From the NCBI GenBank assembly GCA_030527765.1, contig JAUNAE010000215.1, positions 1-6,496 on the forward strand: a stretch of 6,496 nucleotides of DNA, written 5' to 3'. A model generated the notes under the pieces. It was not told where the DNA came from. It did no database searches and saw nothing but the letters and a program-made list of their open reading frames with translations. Position numbers and translations under genes: made by a program. Positions 1-5,168 of the stretch are shown piece by piece. Each line of letters starts with the position of its first letter. Positions within the stretch are counted from its first letter, which is position 1. The stretch is from Eubacteriales bacterium (GTDB taxonomy: Bacteria > Bacillota_A > Clostridia > Lachnospirales > Lachnospiraceae).

Positions 1-230
1 TTTATGTTGAAGTGGTTGCCAGATTTGATAAGGACGGAGTCATGATGCCGATGGCTTTTGTCTGGGAAGACGGCAAGAAATATGATATCGACAAAGTAAA
101 AGGAAAAGAAAGATGCGCCAGCCGTAAAGCGGGTGGTACCGGCATCATGTACACGGTAGTGGTATCCGGTAAGGAATGCCACTTATATTTTGAATTTGAT
201 AAATGGTTCATGGAGCGTAAGAGCGCGTGA
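1..230 (+). CDS. Small conserved-type protein, 3' portion (5' end outside window)
   Basis: The reading frame is open from the first base (codons begin at position 3) and ends at TGA 228-230, giving about 75 residues beginning YVEVVARFDKDG and ending WFMERKSA. There is no good start in view: GTG at 12 lacks a Shine-Dalgarno, and the frame runs off the left edge, so the true start is probably only a codon or two upstream. The pattern (RFDKDG, AFVWEDGKKYDID, then a Gly-rich turn, TVVVSGKE and a final Trp-Phe) looks like a compact all-beta domain. From memory, proteins of this look are common as 70-80 aa hypotheticals in Lachnospiraceae, sometimes near Y-family DNA polymerases; this was not checked. 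No catalytic motif, signal peptide or membrane segment is visible. Function unknown. Confidence 0.7.
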   Translation, partial: YVEVVARFDKDGVMMPMAFVWEDGKKYDIDKVKGKERCASRKAGGTGIMYTVVVSGKECHLYFEFDKWFMERKSA

Positions 231-488
231 ATGAGGAGAGATTTTAATAATAATAGCGAACATAATATCCGCAGGGAGCTGACCTTTTCCCTTTTGCAAG
301 CTGCGGGTTGATCATAAGGCGAGGGCATCAGCTCAGCTGGGGAAGGTATCCCACACTTTCCTTCCTCATGATGTCTGCCTGACCTGAAGAAGCTTATATT
401 TTATCTTATTTGCTTCCCGTCAAAATCGCGGGAAAGTAGTTGGGACATCTGACAGGATGATCCAAAACCACAAAGGAGATTTTGATTA
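231..488 (+). other. Intergenic leader with several potential RNA stem-loops
   Basis: No convincing gene lies here. An ATG at 231 opens only a 26-codon frame with no good ribosome site. Several stems can be drawn by eye. Stem 1 is 267-274 with 301-308 (8 bp, one G-U). Stem 2 is two-tiered: 323-330 with 369-376, enclosing 339-346 with 360-367. Stem 3 is 414-419 with 429-434 (6 bp). A long-range match GATCAT 310-315 with ATGATC 457-462 could close the region just before the Shine-Dalgarno at 472-478. No stem is followed by a T-run, so none is an obvious terminator. A TATATT at 395-400 is a weak -10 candidate without a matching -35. The gap may be a structured 5' leader of the downstream operon, but no known riboswitch class was recognised. 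Confidence 0.35.
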
Positions 489-1052
489 ATGACTGAAAGA
501 GATTATGCAATTAAATCTTTTAAAGAGATTACGATAAATGCTGCGAGGCATACCGAAGCCAGAATGGATCTGTACTATACCAAAATCAGAGACCTGATGA
601 ATGATTATCAGGGATTGATTGCAGAGAACCAGATGGTCCTGGAAGAACTGGAACAGGAATGTCAGGAAATGATTAATGAAAATATGGCGTATGCCCTTCA
701 GTATATGGATGCCTATGATTATCGCATGGATATCGGTCATCTGAGAAGAGAGATGAACAATCTGATGCTGATCTATGGCCTTTGCGATATGGTGCACAGG
801 GCAATGACGCTTTTGAAATATTTCACCCCGAAGTGCGGTGAAGAGTATTACGAGATTATCTACACCTGTTTTTGCAGATCCAGAAAACATAGCGATACGG
901 ATGTAATGCTGGAACTGGGAATGAGCAGAGCTACATTTTACCGCAAGAAGAAGGAGGCGCTTCGTTATCTGGGATACTACTTCTTCGATATTGTGGTGCC
1001 GCAGTCCAGAAGTAAGAGATATAAACCATCCTTTTCCATGGATGAAGAGTAA
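489..1052 (+). CDS. Putative DNA-binding protein with C-terminal helix-turn-helix
   Basis: 187 aa. ATG 489 is preceded by AAAGGAG (472-478) at a 10-base spacing. The N-terminal two thirds is predicted helical and Glu-rich, with a possible coiled coil at about residues 39-66. Residues about 135-162 form a helix-turn-helix of the ArpU/sigma-70 region 4 style: a helix around VMLELG, a turn at MSRATFYR, then a basic recognition helix (RKKKEALRYLG). No sigma region 2 is visible, so it is not a complete sigma factor. From memory, similar unnamed proteins occur in Lachnospiraceae accessory regions. It is the first gene of the run, with the next start 15 bases after its stop, so a regulatory role for the operon is a natural inference. 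Its DNA target is unknown. Confidence 0.8.
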   Translation: MTERDYAIKSFKEITINAARHTEARMDLYYTKIRDLMNDYQGLIAENQMVLEELEQECQEMINENMAYALQYMDAYDYRMDIGHLRREMNNLMLIYGLCDMVHRAMTLLKYFTPKCGEEYYEIIYTCFCRSRKHSDTDVMLELGMSRATFYRKKKEALRYLGYYFFDIVVPQSRSKRYKPSFSMDEE

Positions 1053-1057
1053 AGGAG
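1052..1057 (+). promoter_or_regulatory. Shine-Dalgarno deciding the TTG start at 1068
   Basis: AAGGAG overlaps the stop codon of the upstream gene. It lies 10 bases before TTG 1068 but only 1 base before the alternative GTG 1059, so the TTG is the better start. Confidence 0.6.
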
Positions 1058-1067
1058 CGTGAGAACA

Positions 1068-1439
1068 TTGACATACAGACAGGAATTGGCAAGAGAACAG
1101 AGAATTCAGGATGGAATTGCATCCCGGCTGAAATACTCCTTCAACAATAACATGTCCAGCATCAAGATCGTATATCGCTACCTTCATGGAAGTGGTCAGG
1201 GATTTGAGAAGTTCTGGAAGAAAAACGGAGAGAGAGTCGATTATAAGTGCATTGCAAATCATAAGCTTTATGATGAAGAGATGCTTTTGGAAGCATTCAG
1301 AACTGACGACTCTTTTAGAAGATTTATGGATCGCAACAAGATTACCAGTTGGGACATCCTGGCGTATCGAGCTGACGAGAGTAAGGAGGCTTCCTGCGAA
1401 TGGAGCTTCCCTGAACGTCCGTCACTATACTACGTGTAG
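1068..1439 (+). CDS. Hypothetical protein, 123 aa
   Basis: Starts at TTG 1068 (a longer GTG version at 1059 would leave no spacing from the AAGGAG ribosome site) and ends at TAG 1437-1439. The sequence is hydrophilic and probably mainly helical, with a basic, Arg/Gln-rich N-terminus (TYRQELAREQRIQDGIASR) and a Cys at about residue 61. There is no signal peptide, membrane segment, nucleotide-binding loop or recognisable catalytic motif. It follows the HTH gene closely and precedes the first phosphoesterase by 65 bases. I do not recognise the family. The steady open frame, ribosome site and operon position support a real gene, but its role cannot be read from the sequence. Confidence 0.65.
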   Translation: MTYRQELAREQRIQDGIASRLKYSFNNNMSSIKIVYRYLHGSGQGFEKFWKKNGERVDYKCIANHKLYDEEMLLEAFRTDDSFRRFMDRNKITSWDILAYRADESKEASCEWSFPERPSLYYV

Positions 1440-1440
1440 A

Positions 1441-1469
1441 ATGACAAACGATTCTGCGTTTGCTACCAT
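1441..1469 (+). promoter_or_regulatory. Possible internal promoter before the first phosphoesterase
   Basis: ATGACA (1441-1446, one mismatch to TTGACA) lies 17 bases from TACCAT (1464-1469), and TG at 1461-1462 makes an extended -10. The 65-base gap between genes is larger than elsewhere in this run, which leaves room for it. It was judged by eye only. Confidence 0.3.
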
Positions 1470-1490
1470 AAATACAATTATCTTTTGAAG

Positions 1491-1496
1491 AGGAGG
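1491..1496 (+). promoter_or_regulatory. Shine-Dalgarno deciding the ATG start at 1505
   Basis: A perfect AGGAGG lies 8 bases before ATG 1505. The upstream in-frame GTG at 1499 is only 2 bases away, so the shorter protein is preferred. Confidence 0.75.
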
Positions 1497-1504
1497 AAGT
1501 GCTG

Positions 1505-2260
1505 ATGATTTATATTACCGGTGACTGCCATGGAAATTTTGAGCGGTTTAATCCGAGCATTTTCCCTGAGCAGAAGGAAATGACAAAAGAAGATTACGTG
1601 ATTATCTGCGGTGACTTTGGTGGTGTGTGGCACAGAGATGAGGAAAGCAAAGAAGAGACCATGGTTTTAGACTGGCTTGATTCAAGACCGTTTACCACGC
1701 TTTTTGTTTGTGGTAATCACGAGAACTTTGACCGCTTGTATCAGTATCCTGTTGAGGAATGGCATGCCGGCAAGGTTCATAAGATCAGGGATTCCGTTCT
1801 CCATCTTATGCGAGGGCAGGTCTTTGAAATTGAAGGAAAGAAGATTTTTAGTTTCGGCGGAGCCAGCAGCCATGATATTCAGGGCGGCGTGTTGGAACCG
1901 GATGATCCGGATTTTGAACGAAAGTATGCAGTTCTGAGCAAGGGGTATCTACCGTTTCGAATCAATCACTGGAGTTGGTGGAAGCAGGAACTGCCATCCC
2001 AGGAGGAAATGGCCGAAGGACTGGAAAACCTGGAGAAGCATAACAATGAGGTTGATTTTATAGTGACTCATTGTTGTTCTGTGAGCACACAGGCGCTTCT
2101 TGGTCATGGACTTTATTCTAAAGATTATCTGAATGAGTACCTGGAAGAAATCCGTCAGAAGTGTAAGTTCAAGAAGTGGTTCTTCGGACATTATCATGAT
2201 AACCGCAATGTGAATGCAGAGGAGATCCTGCTCTGGGAGCAGATTATCCGGATTGCGTAA
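1505..2260 (+). CDS. Calcineurin-like metallophosphoesterase (251 aa)
   Basis: A cytoplasmic two-metal phosphoesterase with all family motifs present, so it should be active. Motif 1 is GDCHG (D7, H9), motif 2 is GDFGG (D37), motif 3 is GNHE (N71, H72), motif 4 is VTHCC (H189), and motif 5 is GHYH (H229, H231). These residues bind the paired metals (usually Mn, Fe, Ni or Zn) and the phosphate. The segment between motifs 3 and 4 is long (about 115 residues) and includes FSFGGASSHDI, which may shape the substrate pocket. There is no signal peptide. The family covers protein phosphatases, nucleotidases and 2',3'-cyclic phosphodiesterases, so the substrate cannot be assigned. The RNA ligase start lies 17 bases downstream, which makes RNA-end or nucleotide phosphate removal an attractive inference. 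The gene begins at ATG 1505 behind AGGAGG. Confidence 0.9.
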   Translation: MIYITGDCHGNFERFNPSIFPEQKEMTKEDYVIICGDFGGVWHRDEESKEETMVLDWLDSRPFTTLFVCGNHENFDRLYQYPVEEWHAGKVHKIRDSVLHLMRGQVFEIEGKKIFSFGGASSHDIQGGVLEPDDPDFERKYAVLSKGYLPFRINHWSWWKQELPSQEEMAEGLENLEKHNNEVDFIVTHCCSVSTQALLGHGLYSKDYLNEYLEEIRQKCKFKKWFFGHYHDNRNVNAEEILLWEQIIRIA

Positions 2261-2262
2261 AG

Positions 2263-2269
2263 AGGAAGG
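2263..2269 (+). promoter_or_regulatory. Shine-Dalgarno deciding the TTG start at 2278
   Basis: AGGAAGG ends 8 bases before TTG 2278. It overlaps the alternative GTG at 2269, which therefore cannot use it. The TTG start gives a 342-aa protein, close to the length I recall for DraRnl. Confidence 0.6.
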
Positions 2270-2277
2270 TGAAAGTA

Positions 2278-3306
2278 TTGGAGAAAAGAAAATTAGCATC
2301 GGTGCAGTATGTGCATCACATTACACCGATTGAAGGTGCAGATAGAATTGAGTGTGTCCATGTTCTGGGATGGCAGTGTGTTGCCAACAAGGGACAGTTT
2401 CAGGTGGGAGATCACTGTGTTTACTTCGAAGTGGATTCCTTCCTGCCGGTATGTGATAGATTTGAGTTTTTAAGAAGCAGCAGTTATAAGAAGTCTGAGA
2501 TCCTGGGAGAAGGATTCAGATTAAAGACATTAAAGTTCAGAGGACAGATTTCGCAGGGATTGGTACAGCCGTTGTCTATTCTTCCGAAAGGTGAATATGA
2601 ACTGGGAACGGATGTGACAGAATTGCTTGGCGTTCGCAAATGGGAAATTGAGGAAAGAGTTACCAGCAGCGGTACAGTTATCGGAGAGTTCCCTTATGGT
2701 ATCACCAAGACAGATGAGCTCAGAGTACAGTCTTACCCGGAGCTGATCACAGAATTTAAGGCAGTTCCGGCTTACTATATCAGTACCAAGATGGATGGAA
2801 CCAGCGTGACCATGTACTGGAAAGATGGTAAGTTTGGCGTCTGCGGAAGAAACTATGAATATGAAGATAACGATAAGTGCGCTATGTGGAAATATGCGCA
2901 TGAGCATAAGATTGAAGAGAACTTAAGAGAGAATAATATTCCGGATGTGGCAATTCAGGGTGAGTTCTGCGGTGCCGGTATTCAGAAAAACAGGTTGAAG
3001 CTTGTGAAACCGGAATGGTATGTCTTCACCGTGATCAATATGGAAACCGGACGCAGATATCCACTTCCTCAGATGAAAGAACTCTGCAAAAAACTTGGAC
3101 TTAAGATGGTGCCCGTTGAAGAACTGGGGGAAGTATTCCCTTATGATTCTGTGGAGGAATTGCTTGAAAGAGCCAAGGGTAAGTATGCTTCCGGTATGAA
3201 CAAGGAGGGAATTGTTATCAGACCGGTTGAGCCTGTTTACTCCAGAACGATTGAAGGACCGCTGTCTATGAAAGTTTTGAACAATGACTACTTGCTGAAG
3301 GAGTGA
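2278..3306 (+). CDS. RNA ligase, Rnl5/DraRnl (DRB0094) family
   Basis: An ATP-dependent RNA ligase that should join 3'-OH and 5'-phosphate ends through ligase-AMP and RNA-adenylate intermediates. The N-terminal part (about residues 1-120) matches the OB-fold-like module that marks the Deinococcus DRB0094 clade: ITPIEGADRIE, then a GWQCVANKGQFQVGD stretch and LKTLKFRGQISQGL. The nucleotidyltransferase domain follows. Motif I is KMDG, with K171 the likely AMP-bearing lysine. Motif Ia is CGRN (189-192). Motif III is IQGEFCG (E229). Motif IIIa is around YVFTVINM (248-255). Motif IV is EGIVIRP (310-316). Motif V is SMKVLNN (K332). All key residues are present, so it should be active. The start is TTG 2278 (342 aa). 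It is packed between a phosphoesterase and an unknown protein, which supports an RNA-repair role. A function in phage counter-defence against RNA-cutting toxins is also possible. Confidence 0.93.
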   Translation: MEKRKLASVQYVHHITPIEGADRIECVHVLGWQCVANKGQFQVGDHCVYFEVDSFLPVCDRFEFLRSSSYKKSEILGEGFRLKTLKFRGQISQGLVQPLSILPKGEYELGTDVTELLGVRKWEIEERVTSSGTVIGEFPYGITKTDELRVQSYPELITEFKAVPAYYISTKMDGTSVTMYWKDGKFGVCGRNYEYEDNDKCAMWKYAHEHKIEENLRENNIPDVAIQGEFCGAGIQKNRLKLVKPEWYVFTVINMETGRRYPLPQMKELCKKLGLKMVPVEELGEVFPYDSVEELLERAKGKYASGMNKEGIVIRPVEPVYSRTIEGPLSMKVLNNDYLLKE

Positions 3307-3312
3307 TAGGGG

Positions 3313-4053
3313 ATGACGAGAGGAATTATTGTTTTTATTGGAAGAGACGGAGGATTTTGCGTATCAACAGAATTCAATGGCGATATGCACTCTTACTCCA
3401 ATGGTGCGGAGATCATCGAGAAGTATAAAGAGAGGAAGCTGATTACGAAATCCGATTATGTCAAGTTCGTTACAGCCTTTGATCGCAGACATTATAGATA
3501 TGGAGACGAAGAATTTGAAATCATCCATTACGGAGGTACGGTAGATGATACGGTAAATCTGCCAAGCTTGTACCCGGATTATTTCTATATCATCAATCAT
3601 TCCGGAAAGAAAATCTCCTTTACCTGCAGGAAGAATACGTTTGAGCTGGAAGATCAGACAATGACGGTTACTTACTTTGACAAGGTTGAGCAGGTAGTAA
3701 GAATGAATCCGGCGCCATCCTGCAAACTTTCGAAAGAGAGATTTGTGGAGATTCTTGATACTTTGAAGGCAGCCAAGGATTTTTCTGATGAACATGACAA
3801 ACTGATTTCCTCATACAGAAGCAGGTTCGATACAGATTTTATGGATGGTGCAGGTTTTGCGATTTGCCATGATGATCTGGTGGTTGAATTATTACAGACA
3901 ATCCTTGACGATACAGGGGAATTAATCGATTATTTTGTATATGAAATGGAGTTCGGCAGAAGGACTGACTTCACTACCATTACTGATAATGATCGTGAAA
4001 TTCGTATTGCCTCGGCAGAAGATCTGTATGACTATCTGACTTCAAATGCATGA
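3313..4053 (+). CDS. Hypothetical protein tightly coupled to the RNA ligase (246 aa)
   Basis: ATG 3313 lies six bases after the ligase stop. Its ribosome site AAGGAG (3298-3303) is inside the last ligase codons, so the two are probably translationally coupled. The N-terminus (RGIIVFIGRDGGFCVSTEFNGD) looks like a beta-rich fold. The middle (about 55-135) is rich in Tyr, Phe and Asp. The C-terminal stretch 204-242 (LIDYFVYEMEFGRR, then TITDNDREI and SAEDLYDYL) resembles, from memory, a tail seen in small phage and mobile-element proteins of Clostridia; this was not checked. It has no signal peptide, membrane helix or known catalytic motif. I do not recognise the whole protein. Its position suggests a partner or substrate adaptor of the ligase, but that is inference only. 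Confidence 0.78.
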   Translation: MTRGIIVFIGRDGGFCVSTEFNGDMHSYSNGAEIIEKYKERKLITKSDYVKFVTAFDRRHYRYGDEEFEIIHYGGTVDDTVNLPSLYPDYFYIINHSGKKISFTCRKNTFELEDQTMTVTYFDKVEQVVRMNPAPSCKLSKERFVEILDTLKAAKDFSDEHDKLISSYRSRFDTDFMDGAGFAICHDDLVVELLQTILDDTGELIDYFVYEMEFGRRTDFTTITDNDREIRIASAEDLYDYLTSNA

Positions 4054-4211
4054 TGTAATTATGGCGGGTGGTGAAAGATAAACACGTTGAAGACAATAAT
4101 ACGTGCCCGAACGGTGGGACAAGTGCGATTTGCCAGCACGTTAAAAAGATGAAGCTGAAACCCACGCAGGCATGGTGCAGGAGTGAGAGGCTCCGCCCCG
4201 CCAATTTGAAT
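4054..4211 (+). ncRNA. Candidate structured RNA between two gene groups
   Basis: No gene fits in this gap, but it can fold into a closed, branched structure. The outer stem is 4062-4068 (TGGCGGG) with 4197-4203 (CCCGCCA), 7 perfect pairs, ending 8 bases before the next ribosome site. Inside, ACGTGC 4101-4106 pairs with GCACGT 4136-4141. GTGGG 4114-4118, in the loop of that stem, can pair with CCCAC 4161-4165, which would be a pseudoknot. A bulged hairpin forms from 4177-4183 with 4191-4196. An alternative hairpin is 4083-4087 with 4101-4105. The stem/pseudoknot layout followed by ACGTTAAAAAG (4138-4148) recalls the pistol self-cleaving ribozyme, but the final pistol helix could not be completed. 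It could equally be a regulatory leader of the downstream phosphoesterase. Drawn by eye, with no energy calculation or family match. Confidence 0.4.
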
Positions 4212-4216
4212 AGGAG
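4212..4216 (+). promoter_or_regulatory. Shine-Dalgarno deciding the TTG start at 4225
   Basis: AGGAG lies 8 bases before TTG 4225. The next in-frame TTG at 4231 would be 14 bases away, so 4225 is preferred. Confidence 0.6.
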
Positions 4217-4224
4217 ATGATTGT

Positions 4225-4812
4225 TTGATTTTGACATTATATGAACCATTCCGGCATTGGTCGGAAACTGGTTCCGTATATATTTTGTCGGATCCTCACT
4301 TTGGGGATTCTGATTGTAAACTGATGAACCCCGGCTGGATTGAACAGGAGGAACAGGTGGGCAGGATCAATGCCCTAGTCATGAAAAATGACACGTTTGT
4401 ATGCCTTGGTGATGTGGGTGATCCTTCTTATGTGAAGGTGATCAGGGCAAGGAAGAAGATCTTACTGCTTGGCAATCATGATAAGAAAAAAGATTATAAG
4501 GGATTGTTTGATGAAATCTACGATGGACCATTGTTTATCGCGGAAAAAATCCTTCTCTCTCATGAACCGGTTTACGGTTTGTCTTGGTGTCTGAATATCC
4601 ACGGGCACGATCACAGTGGTATTGAATCCTATAAGGAAGGCTGCAAGCATCTGAACCTGGCTGCGAACGTCTGTGATTACACACCGGTCAGCCTGGAAAA
4701 GTTGATTAAGGATGGAATTCTCTCTGATATCACCAGCATTCATCGCATGACTATCGACAGGGCAACAGAGAAGAAGGAGAAGTGGCATGGAGAAGCATTT
4801 TCCGACAATTGA
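4225..4812 (+). CDS. Small calcineurin-like metallophosphoesterase (195 aa)
   Basis: A compact two-metal phosphoesterase distinct from the one at 1505-2260. All ligands are visible: SDPHFGD (D23, H25), GDVGD (D63), GNHD (N84, H85), LSHEP (H113) and HGHDH (H128, H130). The spacing is short, and the segment HLNLAANVCDYTPVSL after the last motif is typical of the small COG4186-like phosphoesterases, whose substrates are mostly unknown. The last 35 residues are charged and extend past the core domain. No signal peptide is present, so it should act in the cytoplasm. The start is TTG 4225, just after the candidate structured RNA. Its 3' end overlaps the XRE gene by 26 bases, so the two are co-transcribed. 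End-healing for the RNA ligase is one possible job; nucleotide or cyclic-nucleotide hydrolysis is another. Confidence 0.88.
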   Translation: MILTLYEPFRHWSETGSVYILSDPHFGDSDCKLMNPGWIEQEEQVGRINALVMKNDTFVCLGDVGDPSYVKVIRARKKILLLGNHDKKKDYKGLFDEIYDGPLFIAEKILLSHEPVYGLSWCLNIHGHDHSGIESYKEGCKHLNLAANVCDYTPVSLEKLIKDGILSDITSIHRMTIDRATEKKEKWHGEAFSDN

Positions 4813-5149
4813 TAAAATAAGAACCGGAAAGCAGATCCGTCACCTCATGAATAACCTTGGTCTGACTGTGATTGATGTGCAGAATTACATGGGATTTTCC
4901 ACACAGCAGGCCGTATATCACTGGCTGAACGGCAGAAGTCTTCCGACTCTGGATAATATCTATGCGCTGAGTGAACTGTTCAAGGTTTCGATAGATCAGA
5001 TCATCTGCGGCAACCGAAAATATCAACCAGAGTATGGATCGATGTATTATCGAATTCAAGCATATGCCAAACAGTTACAGATGTTTGTAACGGTCGCCTG
5101 CAGAGAGACCAATCGCGGTAAGAATTGCTTTATAATAGAACCAGTATAA
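4787..5149 (+). CDS. XRE-type helix-turn-helix transcriptional regulator (120 aa)
   Basis: ATG 4787 has AAGGAG (4774-4779) 7 bases upstream, and the gene overlaps the end of the phosphoesterase by 26 bases in another frame. Residues about 12-76 form a Cro/C1-type HTH: TGKQIRHLMNNLGLTV, then DVQNYMGFSTQQAVYHWLNGRSLP (scaffold plus recognition helix), and LDNIYALSELFKVSIDQII. The Trp-Leu-Asn-Gly-Arg and LP-T-LDN features are standard for this family. The remaining 44 residues have no recognised effector or protease domain, so it is probably a simple repressor or antitoxin-like DNA binder. No toxin partner is obvious next to it. It probably regulates this locus, but the operator is not identified. 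Confidence 0.9.
   Translation: MEKHFPTIDKIRTGKQIRHLMNNLGLTVIDVQNYMGFSTQQAVYHWLNGRSLPTLDNIYALSELFKVSIDQIICGNRKYQPEYGSMYYRIQAYAKQLQMFVTVACRETNRGKNCFIIEPV
5131..5136 (+). promoter_or_regulatory. Possible -10 element upstream of the PARG gene
   Basis: A perfect TATAAT lies in the last codons of the XRE gene, 32 bases before the PARG start. No good -35 was found at 16-18 bases upstream and there is no extended TG, so it may be chance or an activator-dependent promoter. Confidence 0.25.
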
Positions 5150-5168
5150 AGAAAGCAGGTGAGGTGAG

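Noticed and set aside
231..311. 26-codon frame directly after the first stop codon
   Set aside because: It has no proper ribosome site and no recognisable peptide, and it overlaps the strongest stem in the gap.
321..342. Stretch resembling the 5' end of a tRNA (GGGCATCAGCTCAGCTGGGG)
   Set aside because: The D-stem cannot close, and there is no anticodon arm or T-arm at the right distance. The T-arm-like hairpin at 414-434 is too far away, so this is not a tRNA.
486..1262. 258-codon minus-strand frame
   Set aside because: It is a shadow of the HTH gene and the next gene on the + strand. Its Cys/His/Ile-rich composition is typical of an antisense reading.
1186..1488. 100-codon + strand frame overlapping the 123-aa gene
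   Set aside because: It lies mostly inside a better-supported gene in another frame and has no ribosome site or familiar sequence.
4123..4140. GTGCG at 4123 as a possible group II intron 5' end
   Set aside because: No domain V hairpin, no intron-encoded protein and no 3' boundary are visible. Five bases are not enough.
4787..5149. XRE gene as an antitoxin of a toxin-antitoxin pair
   Set aside because: Neither neighbour looks like a known toxin. The upstream gene is a phosphoesterase and the downstream gene a PARG, so a simple regulator is more likely.
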